Assembly (NCBI GenBank): GCA_027489965.1
Contig: JAIXZA010000038.1
Span: forward strand, 1-50,873
Length of the DNA stretch: 50,873 bases
From: Verrucomicrobiaceae bacterium
GTDB taxonomy: Bacteria > Verrucomicrobiota > Verrucomicrobiia > Verrucomicrobiales > Verrucomicrobiaceae
Direction of reading: 5' to 3'
Shown: positions 7,680 through 16,869 of the stretch, piece after piece
Numbering within the stretch: position 1 is the first letter of the stretch
Layout: each line of letters opens with the position of its first letter
Notes under the pieces: model-generated
What the model was told of the DNA's origin: nothing
The model's database searches: none
What the model saw: only the letters and a program-made list of their open reading frames with translations
Position numbers and translations under genes: made by a program

Positions 7680-9125
7680 TCAAGCCTCAAACAACCGCTC
7701 AAAGGGCACGAGATAATCAAAGAAATCTTCGTCAGGGATGCTAGCATCCAGCTCGCCATGATACACCAGCACTGTCCGGCAAGGCGTACCCTTGGGTAAT
7801 TTAAGACGACGGATTTTCTCCTGCACATCGGTAATGCAGGAGGCAGGGATCTTATCTCGTAGCTTTATCTCCACCACGTACAGCGACTTCTTGGTGCGTA
7901 GTAACATGTCGATCTGACAGGCTTCCGTGCGCAGCGTTTTGCCTTGAAAATAAGGACCTGCATTGAGGATGGGTGTGTTGGCTAAGTCGGTGTGGCGCAG
8001 CAGTGAGTCCCGATTGCTTAGTACGAGATTCTCAAACTGTAGGCCCATGATGCTGTCCCATTGCGGCAAGGTCTCGAGTGCTCGTTTGCGATACAATCCA
8101 CTGTCGATCCGCTTCTTTTCAGGCTCCACGTAGCGCAGGTAAAACCGCACATAGTTATCACTGAGTCGATATTTGGCGATGCGTTTCTCGGTGCCACCAA
8201 GTGGTGAAAAGGGCAGATCCGTGGTGATGAAGCCGCCGCTCTCTAACTCTGTCAGTGCCTCAGTGATGATGCCGCCTCGCCCGATATCGAGTATCTTGGA
8301 AAGCTCGGTGACTGTCCGCGCCGGACCACTCAGCGCCTGACAAATGCTGCGATAGCGATCAGCGCGACGATTGAAGACGCTGCTAAAAAGATCATCAAAC
8401 TCACGGAAAAGAAGCCCGCCTGCGTCAAAGCATAGGCGATGAATGTTTTGCTCCGCCGTCTGGGACGGGTCGATCTCCTCCAGATATCGAGGTACGCCGC
8501 CTGTGACGGCGAGGGTTTTGATTTTTTCCAGTACTGGAATGCGGGCCGCCTTGCCTCGCCAAAACGGAACGCACTCCGGTAGAGGCATCGGTGGCAGGGT
8601 GAAGACCCATGACGTGCGACCGACAAAGCCAGTGCTCTTCAGCAGGTTCTCTTCGATCCAAGACGACACCGAACCACAGATCACCACAACAAGATTTTTT
8701 CGGAGGCTGAATAGATTGTCCCAGGCAATCTTGAGATGTCCAGCAAAGTCACGATCACCCGCTGCCATCCAGGAAATCTCATCTAGCAACAGCACAACCT
8801 TGCCACTGTTAGGCAGGGCAGTTGCCATGATCTGGAAAGCCTGCGGCCAGCTTTCTAGGGTCATGCGTGGCAGTTTCGTTTGGGCAGCGAGCTGCTCAGC
8901 AAAAGCCGTGAGCTGCGCGGTAAGGCCTCCGCCCTCGCGTGGTCCAAGACCTTCAAACTTTAGAAAATGATCTGCATACTTCTCTCCGCAATGCGCCACA
9001 AAAGCACTTTTGCCAATGCGTCTTCTTCCTTGCACGACGACCAGCGAAGCCTTGTTTTTTCGAAACAAGCGCCCGAACTGATCCGCATAAAATGCGCGTC
9101 CATGAAAGGTGTTGAATGAAGGCAT
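7680..9125 (-). CDS. Orphan AAA ATPase with C-terminal PD-(D/E)XK-like domain (archaeal-ATPase/DUF234 type)
   Basis: The protein has 481 residues and no signal peptide, so it is cytoplasmic. The Walker A is GRRRIGKS (33-40) and the Walker B is VVLLLDEISW (110-119); a sensor-like VVICGSVSSWIEE follows. A winged-helix-like segment around 255-300 (ARTVTELSKILDIGRGGIITEALTELESGG, given in two parts: ARTVTELSKILDIGRGG then IITEALTELESGG) precedes a C-terminal nuclease-like fold with Asp406 and Glu419-x-Lys421 (QIDMLL, YVVEIKL). This architecture matches the archaeal ATPase family of STAND-like AAA proteins with a DUF234-type C-terminus. Their function is unknown, and roles in DNA transactions or as selfish elements have been suggested. 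It stands alone on the - strand, between a permease and a DUF1501 gene. A 159-bp periodic inverted-repeat array begins 11 bp upstream of its start codon. Confidence 0.88.
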   Translation of the reverse strand: MPSFNTFHGRAFYADQFGRLFRKNKASLVVVQGRRRIGKSAFVAHCGEKYADHFLKFEGLGPREGGGLTAQLTAFAEQLAAQTKLPRMTLESWPQAFQIMATALPNSGKVVLLLDEISWMAAGDRDFAGHLKIAWDNLFSLRKNLVVVICGSVSSWIEENLLKSTGFVGRTSWVFTLPPMPLPECVPFWRGKAARIPVLEKIKTLAVTGGVPRYLEEIDPSQTAEQNIHRLCFDAGGLLFREFDDLFSSVFNRRADRYRSICQALSGPARTVTELSKILDIGRGGIITEALTELESGGFITTDLPFSPLGGTEKRIAKYRLSDNYVRFYLRYVEPEKKRIDSGLYRKRALETLPQWDSIMGLQFENLVLSNRDSLLRHTDLANTPILNAGPYFQGKTLRTEACQIDMLLRTKKSLYVVEIKLRDKIPASCITDVQEKIRRLKLPKGTPCRTVLVYHGELDASIPDEDFFDYLVPFERLFEA

Positions 9126-9136
9126 GCTAAGGATGA

Positions 9137-9295
9137 TGTCGATTTCGTGCTCGATTTAATTATAGAAAAAAGAGCACCAAATCAACATAGTGTCAATTTT
9201 GTGCTCTAAATTATTTTAAATTTAGGAGCACGAAATCAACATGATGTCGATTCTGTGCTCGTAATTATCGGGATAAATCGAGCACTAAATCGACA
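9137..9295. repeat. Array of three 51-bp inverted repeats, 54-bp period
   Basis: Six 16-bp half-sites alternate in orientation. TGTCGATTTCGTGCTC (9137-9152), TGTCAATTTTGTGCTC (9191-9206) and TGTCGATTCTGTGCTC (9245-9260) face GAGCACCAAATCAACA (9172-9187), GAGCACGAAATCAACA (9226-9241) and GAGCACTAAATCGACA (9280-9295). Each pair is separated by exactly 19 bp of AT-rich, less conserved sequence, and consecutive pairs by exactly 3 bp (TAG, TGA). The period is therefore 54 bp throughout. The array fills the space between the divergent ATPase and DUF1501 genes. It could be an operator array (possibly for the ATPase itself), three RNA hairpins, or a mobile-element terminus; the sequence alone does not decide. 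Confidence 0.9.
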
Positions 9296-9370
9296 ATGCA
9301 TGGGGCACAAAACAACCCATCGTCCCGCAAAGACGTGACTGGCACACACGTTATGAATAGTGGAAACTTG

Positions 9371-10807
9371 ATGATGATTACCCGCCGCCAACTCCTTCAA
9401 TCTGCTGGTCAAGGCTTTGGAGCCCTAGCGTTCACCTCCCTAGAGGCAGCAGAGCAGCGGCAACGCGCACTGTCCGTCCCTCCGAAGGCGAAGCGTGTGG
9501 TGCAGCTTTTCATGGGCGGTGCCGCCAGTCACATCGACCTCTTTGATTTCAAGCCAGCGCTTATCAAACATCATGGCAAGAATTCCGATTTCGGTGAAGC
9601 CGTGGAAGCTTTTCAAAACGGTCTCGGCCCCTGGAAGAAGCCCGTGTGGGATTTTAAACCTTACGGTCAGAGTGGCAAGATGCTCAGCGAAGTCGTCGCA
9701 CCACTAGGCATTTGCGCAGATGACATGGCCTTCGTGCATAACATGGTGGGTAAAACGGGTGTGCATTCTCAAGGCACACTGTTGCAAGCGACAGGTTTTA
9801 ACTTGCCGGGTTTCCCTGGCATGGGTTGCTGGGTCAGTTACGGCCTCGGCTCGCTTAGCGACAATCTGCCGACCTTTGTCGTGCTGCCGGATCATCGAGG
9901 CTTTGCTTCGAATGGCCCGAAAAATTGGGACAGCGCCTTTCTGCCATCGCAGCATGCAGGCACCATCATTTATCCCGGTGCGGAGACGCCCATCAGCGAT
10001 TTGTTTCCGCATAAATCAGGACGTTACATCTCGGCAAGGTCGGACCGCGGAGGTTTTGAGCTTCTGGAGCAGTTAAACCGAAAACACATGCAGCATCGTG
10101 AGGAAGACTCGCGGCTCGATTCGCGAATCAAGAGCTACGAACTCGCGGCCAAAATGCAACTCGCCGCGCCGGAAGCTCTCGACATATCAAAGGAGTCCGA
10201 TGCGATGAAAGCGATGTACGGCATCCAGGAGCATCGCAAAGTCTGGCCCACGGAAATCAATCCCGAGGAAGAAGCCGACTACATGGGCCGCAAGTGTCTC
10301 ACTGCGCGCCGACTCTTAGAACGTGGTGTGCGTTTCGTGCAAATTTGGAGCGGTAACGACAACGGCTTTCCTCGTCGTAATTGGGACAGCCACGAAGACG
10401 TCGAGCGCGATCACGGCCCGCTCGCCTGGGGCATGGCGAAGGCCGTTAGCGCCCTGATTATGGATCTCAAACAGCGAGGCATGCTCGACGACACCATCAT
10501 CCTCTGGACCACCGAGTTTGGCCGCATGCCCAGCACGCAGGGCGGCAAAGGTCGCGACCACAACCCCTATGTCTTCACCAACTGGCTCTGCGGCGGCGGT
10601 ATCCAGGGCGGCGTGGTGGCCGGCGAAAGCGACCAATGGGGCTACAAGCCACTCGACCGCTCGAACCCGACGACCTGCTACGATATTCATGCGACCATGA
10701 TGCACCTGCTCGGCATCGATCATGAGAAGCTCACCGTGAGGCATAACGGCATCGATCGCCGACTCACGGATGTCCACGGCCACGTGATCAAAGAGCTGAT
10801 TGCATAG
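9371..10807 (+). CDS. DUF1501 family protein, Tat-exported
   Basis: The protein has about 478 residues with the chosen start. It begins MMITRRQLLQSAGQGFGALAF, a twin-arginine-type signal, so export through Tat is likely. Upstream in-frame ATGs at 9353 and 9296 are possible but would put 6-25 extra residues before the Tat motif, and 9296 abuts the repeat array. DUF1501 landmarks are GGAASHIDLFDFKP near the N-terminus, RGVRFVQIWSG, TEFGRMPSTQGG and GRDHNPY. The family is distantly related to the alkaline-phosphatase/sulfatase fold and usually sits next to a DUF1549-DUF1553 protein. Here the nearest one (3044-6007) is separated by the lactate permease and the ATPase. The next gene follows 40 bp downstream on the same strand. 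Confidence 0.9.
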   Translation: MMITRRQLLQSAGQGFGALAFTSLEAAEQRQRALSVPPKAKRVVQLFMGGAASHIDLFDFKPALIKHHGKNSDFGEAVEAFQNGLGPWKKPVWDFKPYGQSGKMLSEVVAPLGICADDMAFVHNMVGKTGVHSQGTLLQATGFNLPGFPGMGCWVSYGLGSLSDNLPTFVVLPDHRGFASNGPKNWDSAFLPSQHAGTIIYPGAETPISDLFPHKSGRYISARSDRGGFELLEQLNRKHMQHREEDSRLDSRIKSYELAAKMQLAAPEALDISKESDAMKAMYGIQEHRKVWPTEINPEEEADYMGRKCLTARRLLERGVRFVQIWSGNDNGFPRRNWDSHEDVERDHGPLAWGMAKAVSALIMDLKQRGMLDDTIILWTTEFGRMPSTQGGKGRDHNPYVFTNWLCGGGIQGGVVAGESDQWGYKPLDRSNPTTCYDIHATMMHLLGIDHEKLTVRHNGIDRRLTDVHGHVIKELIA

Positions 10808-10847
10808 ATCAAATGTCGAGACATCGCTGGCTGTTCCGTAACATCCC

Positions 10848-12671
10848 ATGATGAAACGACTCTGCCTTATCCCTCTCCTTACCCTCTCCGCTCAAGCACT
10901 CGATTATCCATACGTCACCGCTGAGCCGCAAAAGACGGGCTGGCCGCTCACAGCAGAGGAACGGGCCTATGTCGTCGATAAACCGGAATACGAGCGGCGC
11001 CCTGGTCGTGAGTCGAACAAGCATCTGCCGCAGCTCTGGCCGGTCGTGCCGAGCGCGGGATTCTTCGGCGGTGACTCCTGGCTGAAGCTGCACGAGGCGC
11101 ATGTGAAGACCGTGCAGGAGAACAAAGGACCCGTGGATGTGCTGCTTGTCGGCGATAGCATCACGATTCAGTGGGGCGACTCGTGGAAGAAGCAGTTTCC
11201 CGACCTCAAAGCCGTCAACATCGGCATCGGCGGCGACAAAACGCAGAACGTGCTTTGGCGTCTCGATCACGGCGGCGTGGAGGGGCTTCAGCCGAAGGCC
11301 ATCGTGCTCATGATCGGCAACAACAACATGTTCTTCACGCCCGAGACCGGCGTCGAAGCTGCCGCGAAGGGCATTCAGATGTGCGTCAAGAACCTGCGCG
11401 AGAAGTTCTCGAACGCACCGCTCGTGCTGGCGAAGATTCTGCCCGCGCACGCGCCGGGCGTTCGCTTTTATGAAGACATCAAGCTGACCAATGCCGCGCT
11501 CGATGCACTAAAGTTCGAGAGCGACACGAAGGTGCGAGTGATCGATCTGTGGAGCGACTTCACGAATGCCGACGGATCGCAAAAGAAGGACCTTTTCACG
11601 CCGGATAACATCCACCTCTCGCCTGCGGGCTATGCGGTGTATGCGGCACGCTTGAAGCCGTTGTTCGAAGTAATGCTCGCCGGAAAGCCGCTGCCCGCGC
11701 AGCCAGCGAATAAGGAAGCCAGCGCCGCGTCCGCGCCTTCATCGCCGCCTGCGAAAGCTGCGCCGACCGTGAGCGCGCCGAAAGCCGCTGCTGGCATCGT
11801 TTTGAAATCGAAGCCTGTTCTCACTTACCCGTATGCGCCTTATAACGAAGGCAAGATGGACCCGCAGCTCACCGGCTGGCCGCTGAGCGCCGAGGAACTC
11901 GCGTGGGTGACGAAGGGCGAATACACACGCAAGCCCGGCCACGAGGCGCAGAAGCATCTGCCGGAAATGTGGCCGCTGGTCCCGACCGCTGCGCACTGGC
12001 AGGCGAAAGACGGTAGCGACGCGAATGCGTGGATCGAGAACCACGCGACGTGCATCGAGAAAGTGCAGGCGACGAAGGACGGCATCGACGTGGCCCTGAT
12101 CGGCGACAGCATCACGCAATACCTCGGCGGCGGCTTTGATGGCGTGCCGTTCAATGCCGCGTGGCAAAAACATTTCGGCGCGATGAAGACCGCGAACCTC
12201 GGCATCGGTGGCGACCGGGTGGAGAACGTGCTCTGGCGACTCGACCACGGCGCGCTCGATGGGGTCTCGCCGCGTGTCGTCGTGTTGCTCATCGGCACGA
12301 ACAACGGCCCGCTGATCAGCGCCAACGGCGTGCCAGTCGAAAGCGTCGCGAGAAGCATCCAGCTCTGCGTGCAGAACATCCGCGCGCGTTGTCCGGAGTC
12401 ACAGGTCGTGCTCGTGAAGATCCTGCCCGCCTTCGCCCCCGGAAGCGCCGTGCATGAGGACACCAAGCGCATCAACACCACGCTCGACGCGCTGAAGCTC
12501 GACGCCGACTCCCACGTCCACCTGCTCGATCTCACGCGCGACTTCACCAACGACGACGGCTCGCTCAAACCCGCGCTCTATTCCGACGGCCACCTGCACC
12601 TCAGCCCCGAGGGCTACGAAGTTCTCGCGAGCAAGCTCCATCCGATTGTGACGGCTTTCGTGAAAGGCTGA
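10848..12671 (+). CDS. Secreted double-domain SGNH/GDSL hydrolase
   Basis: The protein has 607 residues, a short signal peptide (MMKRLCLIPLLTLSAQA) and two homologous SGNH hydrolase halves joined by an Ala/Pro/Ser-rich linker (about 282-318). Domain 1 has GDSIT (nucleophile Ser104), GIGGDKTQNVLWRLDHG, IGNNN and DNIHLS (Asp253/His256). Domain 2 has GDSIT (Ser421), GIGGDRVENVLWRLDHG, IGTNN and DGHLHLS (His584). Both halves also share a pre-domain YPYxxxxxxxTGWPL and a KHLPxxWPxVP block. The fold resembles platelet-activating-factor acetylhydrolase-like esterases, which often deacetylate glycans or esters; the substrate is unknown. The acid-His spacing differs between the halves (DxxH against DxxxH). 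The gene appears markedly G+C-rich compared with its neighbours. Confidence 0.92.
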   Translation: MMKRLCLIPLLTLSAQALDYPYVTAEPQKTGWPLTAEERAYVVDKPEYERRPGRESNKHLPQLWPVVPSAGFFGGDSWLKLHEAHVKTVQENKGPVDVLLVGDSITIQWGDSWKKQFPDLKAVNIGIGGDKTQNVLWRLDHGGVEGLQPKAIVLMIGNNNMFFTPETGVEAAAKGIQMCVKNLREKFSNAPLVLAKILPAHAPGVRFYEDIKLTNAALDALKFESDTKVRVIDLWSDFTNADGSQKKDLFTPDNIHLSPAGYAVYAARLKPLFEVMLAGKPLPAQPANKEASAASAPSSPPAKAAPTVSAPKAAAGIVLKSKPVLTYPYAPYNEGKMDPQLTGWPLSAEELAWVTKGEYTRKPGHEAQKHLPEMWPLVPTAAHWQAKDGSDANAWIENHATCIEKVQATKDGIDVALIGDSITQYLGGGFDGVPFNAAWQKHFGAMKTANLGIGGDRVENVLWRLDHGALDGVSPRVVVLLIGTNNGPLISANGVPVESVARSIQLCVQNIRARCPESQVVLVKILPAFAPGSAVHEDTKRINTTLDALKLDADSHVHLLDLTRDFTNDDGSLKPALYSDGHLHLSPEGYEVLASKLHPIVTAFVKG

Positions 12672-12702
12672 CCTGCGCCACTTCGAGCATGCTGCCGACA
12701 TT

Positions 12703-15324
12703 ATGACCGCTCGCCGCATTTTCCTCGCGCTACTCGCCTCGGCCAGCGTCGGGCGGGCTGCTGACCTCTCGCCTTTTCTTGAGCAGCACTGCTATGACTG
12801 CCATGATGCCGAAACAAAGAAGGGCGACCTCGATTTGACGGCGCTGACCTTGGACGCGCAGCATCTGGACCTGCTCGTCAAAGTGCATGATGCCCTGGAG
12901 CGCGGGGAGATGCCTCCGAAGAAGAAAAAGCAGCCTGCGGAGGCGGAAAGAGCGGCGTTTGTGAAGGAACTGGAGGCGAAACTGACGGCGATGACCGCTC
13001 CGGCATCGGGCGGGCGCATCCGGTTGCGGCGCATGACGCGGGTGGAGTTTCAAAACACGCTGCAGGACCTGCTGGCGCTGCCGAGGCTCGATGTGGTGGG
13101 CCTGTTGCCTGTGGATGGCCGGGTGGCGGGTTATGACAAGATTGCGGGCGCGCTCGACATCTCGCCCGCGCATCTCGCAGCGTATGAAGAAGCGGTCGAA
13201 AAGGCTCTGGATGCGGCGATCGCCACAAGCAGCACGCCACCGCGAGTTTACAAGAAGCGCATCTATCCGGCAGGGTTGTTCAAGTTTGGCGGGAACCTGC
13301 TTCAGGGGCAGTTCGTGCTGCTGAAGGACAAACAGCCTGATCCCGCGCTGCCGGTGCGCGGCGGTTTTGAGGACAAACAAGGTTACGTGGGCGATGAGGG
13401 GCCGGACCTGGCAGAGCGAAAGAAGATGATCGAAGGCGTGAAGAAATCAGAGAGCGCGGTCGGCTTGCTCAATCCGAATCTCGCGGGTTATGAGGCGGCG
13501 ATGAATGTTTCGCCGATCTATGCGGGCATGTATCGCATGAAGCTGTCGCTGTGGGGCTTTCAGTGGAACGCGGGCAAACCAGAGCCGGGCGTGGATCAGG
13601 CTGCCGTGCTGCGGGCGCATGAGGAGGGCAAGCAACAGGAAGGCGGTCGATTGCTGCGGGCCTTCACCGCGCCATCAATGAAGTCGAATGAAGCGGAGAT
13701 TACCGAGTGGCTCGATGCTCACGAGAGCATCGTTTTTGATCCAGTGTCGGTGCCGTGGACTGGATTGCGCGTCGGGCAGGTCGCAGGACGTGCGAAGAAG
13801 CATGTGGGACCCGGTGTGGCGATTGATTGGTTTGAGATCGAAGGCCCGATCAACGCCTCGTGGCCGCCCGAGAGTCACAAGCGACTGTTTGGCGATCTAC
13901 CAATCAGCAAGTTTTCAGCTGGCGATGTCATTCCACCCCATCGTGATGAGGTGCGCAGCTTGGGTGGCTATGTGCCGAGCATGTATTTTGATCTCACGCC
14001 GCAGGAGCGGAAGCCTGCACTTGAAACGGTGCATTCCATGCAGCCCGAGGCGGATGCGCGGAATCTGCTGACCACGTTTTTGTCGAAGGCGTTTCGCCGC
14101 GATGTGATGACCGATGAAGTCGAGCCGTATGTGAAACTGCTGCATTCACGACTCGCCGCGAGGGATTGCTTCGAGGATGCCATGCGGCGTGTTTATGTCG
14201 CCGTGCTCACTTCGCCGGAGTTTCTGTTTCACTCGGTGGATGCACAGACCTTCACGCTTGCCTCTCGCCTATCGTATTGGCTTTGGAATGGTCTGCCAGA
14301 TGATGTGCTGCTCTCTAAGGCCCGCGATGGCTCACTGAATCGTCCTGAAGTATTGCATAGTGAAGTGGATCGCTTGCTCGCGGATAAACGCAGTGAGCGC
14401 TTCATTGAGGATTTCACCAATCAGTGGCTCGAACTCAGTCGTCTCGAAGAAACCACGCCTGATCCGCAGCTCTATCCCGAGTATCGTTTTCTCCTGCATG
14501 AAGGAATGCTCGCGGAGACGCGCAGATTTTTGCGCGAACTGATTCAAAATGATCTACCCATCACCGCTCTTCTTGAGCCTGGATTTGCCATGCTTACGCA
14601 GCGCCTCGCCGAGCACTACGGTATCAGTGGAGTGACCGGCGTGGAGGTGCGTAAAGTATTGCTGCCAGCCGAAAGCACGCGTGGCGGCCTTCTCGGCCAA
14701 GCAGCCATCCATAAGCTCACCGCCAACGGCACGACCACATCACCAGTGAAGCGCGGCGTGTGGGTGATGGATCGTCTTTTGAATGATCCTGCTCCTCCAC
14801 CGCCTCCCGGCATCTCCGCCGTGGATCCTGATACACGAGGGACCACCACGGTGCGTCAGCAACTGGACAAACATCGTGCTGATGCCAACTGCTCTGCTTG
14901 TCATGCCAAGATCGATCCTGCGGGCTTCGCCCTGGAAGCCTTTGATCCCATCGGCGGCCTGCGAGATCGCTACCGCTCTAATGGCAGAGGCGATGAACCA
15001 CCTGAAAAAGGTAAAACTGCGTGGCGCATCACCTACAAGCTCGGTCCGAAGGTCGATCCGACTGGCGAACTCACGGATGGTCGCCAATTCAACGGCCCCA
15101 ACGAACTATCAGCCCTTCTCAACGCCTCTCCTGACAAACTCGCGCGTGCCTTTGTCTCCCATCTCTCACGCTATGCAACTGGAGCTGAGGTTCGCTATGC
15201 AGATCGAGCCGAAATCCGCCAGATCGTGGAAAGCACCAAAAAGAATGGGCATGGATTAAGTTCATTGATTCATGCGCTGGCCCAAAGTGAGATCTTCCAC
15301 ACCCAGAAGCTGGTAAAAGATTAA
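12703..15324 (+). CDS. PSCyt-DUF1587-DUF1595-DUF1592-DUF1588-DUF1585 protein
   Basis: The protein has 873 residues and a short signal peptide (MTARRIFLALLASASVGRAA). The cytochrome-like motif is CYDCHD (Cys30, Cys33, His34) with a candidate Met in GEMPPKKK. RRMTRVEFQNTLQDLL near 105 marks DUF1587. AFRRDVMTDEVEPYV near 455 marks DUF1595, SRLSYWLWNGLPDDVLL near 520 marks DUF1592, and GGLLGQAAIHKLTANG near 660 starts DUF1588, which contains a second heme-like motif (CSACHAKIDPAGFALE near 730). TDGRQFNGPNEL near 790 marks DUF1585. Such proteins are exported, probably bind heme, and are normally followed by a DUF1552 protein, as here. Their chemistry is not established. The downstream DUF1552 gene starts 53 bp later. 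Confidence 0.92.
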   Translation: MTARRIFLALLASASVGRAADLSPFLEQHCYDCHDAETKKGDLDLTALTLDAQHLDLLVKVHDALERGEMPPKKKKQPAEAERAAFVKELEAKLTAMTAPASGGRIRLRRMTRVEFQNTLQDLLALPRLDVVGLLPVDGRVAGYDKIAGALDISPAHLAAYEEAVEKALDAAIATSSTPPRVYKKRIYPAGLFKFGGNLLQGQFVLLKDKQPDPALPVRGGFEDKQGYVGDEGPDLAERKKMIEGVKKSESAVGLLNPNLAGYEAAMNVSPIYAGMYRMKLSLWGFQWNAGKPEPGVDQAAVLRAHEEGKQQEGGRLLRAFTAPSMKSNEAEITEWLDAHESIVFDPVSVPWTGLRVGQVAGRAKKHVGPGVAIDWFEIEGPINASWPPESHKRLFGDLPISKFSAGDVIPPHRDEVRSLGGYVPSMYFDLTPQERKPALETVHSMQPEADARNLLTTFLSKAFRRDVMTDEVEPYVKLLHSRLAARDCFEDAMRRVYVAVLTSPEFLFHSVDAQTFTLASRLSYWLWNGLPDDVLLSKARDGSLNRPEVLHSEVDRLLADKRSERFIEDFTNQWLELSRLEETTPDPQLYPEYRFLLHEGMLAETRRFLRELIQNDLPITALLEPGFAMLTQRLAEHYGISGVTGVEVRKVLLPAESTRGGLLGQAAIHKLTANGTTTSPVKRGVWVMDRLLNDPAPPPPPGISAVDPDTRGTTTVRQQLDKHRADANCSACHAKIDPAGFALEAFDPIGGLRDRYRSNGRGDEPPEKGKTAWRITYKLGPKVDPTGELTDGRQFNGPNELSALLNASPDKLARAFVSHLSRYATGAEVRYADRAEIRQIVESTKKNGHGLSSLIHALAQSEIFHTQKLVKD

Positions 15325-15377
15325 GGATGAAAAATGAAATCCAGTTCTGAATCCTATACCAGCCTCATTTGAAACCA

Positions 15378-16619
15378 ATGACCACACGTCGAAATTTTCT
15401 TCGCGCCGCCGGTGCTTCCCTTTTTTTGCCGGCCATCGGCCGTGCGTCTGAAAAGCTTCCCTCCAAGAGGCTCCTGGCGATTCATGTGCCATTGGGGATG
15501 ATGCCAGCGTTTTTCTTTCCGAAGGCTGGCGAGACCTCGAGCCCCTATCTTGATCTCTTAGCGGCGCACAAAAATCATTTTAGCACTTTTGCAGGTGTCT
15601 CCCACCCAGGGGTGGATGGTAATCATCATGCTGGGCAGTGTTTCCTGACTGGTGCACCGCATCCAGGACAGCCGACTTTTCGCAACAGCCTCTCACTGGA
15701 TCAACTTGTCGCAGAGAAGATTGGGCTTGATACACGATTCCCGTCACTCGCGGTTTCAGTGAGAAAAGGTGACCATTATGCGGACTCGATATCCGTATCG
15801 CGTTCCGGTGTCGTTTTGCCCGCTGAAACAAGTGCCGAGAGGCTTTATCGTCGGCTCTTTGTGGCTGGCACACCCGATGAAATAGCGGCGACCATGCGCC
15901 GCATTGAGGCGGGCGGCAGCGTGCTCGACTTGATCCTGGACAAAGCTAAACGAATCGAAAAATCCGCCGCGCCACAGGATCGCGAGCGGCTTGATCAATA
16001 CTTCCAAAGTGTGCGCGAACTCGAAACCCGACTGCAACGCAACATCGAGTGGGAAAAGCGTCCAAAGCCGAAAGTGGACTATCCGCAACCCAAGGACATC
16101 GCTGATGCCAATGAGGTTATTGCGAGATCGAAGCTCATGTTTGATCTCATCCGCCTTGCTTTACAGACTGATAGCACACGCGTCGTCACGCTCACTCTTA
16201 GCACCTTCAGTGTCGTGCCTCATGTGCCGGGAGTGAAAAGTGAAACGCATGGACTCACGCATCACGGGAACGAGCCGGAAAAGATGGCTGAGTTGCGGAA
16301 GATCGAAGAAGCGCAGTTGAACGTCTTTGGCGACCTCCTGAAGGCTTTTCGCGGCGTCAACGAAACCGGTGGCTCATTGCTCGATCATACGCAAGTGCTC
16401 TACGGAAGTTGCCTCGGTAACGCCAACTCTCATAGCAATCAGAATCTCCCTCTCATTCTCGCTGGCGGCGGATTTAAACACGGAAAAAATCTTTCTTTTG
16501 ATTCGCAGAACAACACTCCTATGGCCAACCTTTTTGTCTCTATGCTACAAGGGCTAGGCATCGAAGCTGGTAAATTTGCTAGCAGTACAGGATCAATGCC
16601 AGGTCTAGGTTTGATTTGA
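15378..16619 (+). CDS. DUF1552 family protein, Tat-exported
   Basis: The protein has 413 residues. ATG 15378 is chosen over an in-frame TTG at 15369 because it gives MTTRRNFLRAAGASLFLP, a clean twin-arginine signal. DUF1552 landmarks follow: PLGMMPAFFFPKAG, GVSHPGVDGNHHAGQCFLTG, the coiled segment ERLDQYFQSVRELETRLQ, and the C-terminal YGSCLGNANSHSNQNLP. It is the usual partner of the PSCyt/DUF1592 protein just upstream, and the two probably form an operon and an exported complex. The fold is thought to be related to the DUF1501/phosphatase group; substrate and reaction are unknown. About 250 bp without a gene follow. Confidence 0.9.
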   Translation: MTTRRNFLRAAGASLFLPAIGRASEKLPSKRLLAIHVPLGMMPAFFFPKAGETSSPYLDLLAAHKNHFSTFAGVSHPGVDGNHHAGQCFLTGAPHPGQPTFRNSLSLDQLVAEKIGLDTRFPSLAVSVRKGDHYADSISVSRSGVVLPAETSAERLYRRLFVAGTPDEIAATMRRIEAGGSVLDLILDKAKRIEKSAAPQDRERLDQYFQSVRELETRLQRNIEWEKRPKPKVDYPQPKDIADANEVIARSKLMFDLIRLALQTDSTRVVTLTLSTFSVVPHVPGVKSETHGLTHHGNEPEKMAELRKIEEAQLNVFGDLLKAFRGVNETGGSLLDHTQVLYGSCLGNANSHSNQNLPLILAGGGFKHGKNLSFDSQNNTPMANLFVSMLQGLGIEAGKFASSTGSMPGLGLI

Positions 16620-16765
16620 GAATGAAATGAGTCTTGGTTGAAGCAAGCTTCGTCGAAAGGGTCGATTGTGACCAACTCATAATTATGGATGCTTCCCTGA
16701 TGTGAAGTTGCCGATCTACAAAGGCTTCGTCCCGCTCGCTGAGCCACTCGCGGCAAGAAAAGGAT

Positions 16766-16779
16766 GATGTTAAAACATC
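16766..16779. repeat. Short palindrome in the leader of the second DUF1549 gene
   Basis: GATGTTAAAACATC is a 6+6 bp inverted repeat with a 2-bp centre, about 90 bp before the start at 16870. It is too short for a terminator and might be an operator. Nothing else could be supported in the gap 16620-16869. Confidence 0.3.
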
Positions 16780-16869
16780 TGAAACTCGCAAGAGTCCGTT
16801 TCATTGATTTACCGGCAAAGTAACAAAACCAAGTTTTTTGGCACTGCATGGTTTGGCTACGGGAAAGAA

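Noticed and set aside
9137..9295. CRISPR array
   Set aside because: Repeat and spacer lengths are regular, but half-sites alternate in orientation, the intervals alternate 3 and 19 bp, and no cas gene is nearby.
9296..9370. N-terminal extension of the DUF1501 protein from ATG 9296
   Set aside because: It would place about 25 polar residues before the twin-arginine motif and starts immediately against the repeat array; kept only as an alternative.
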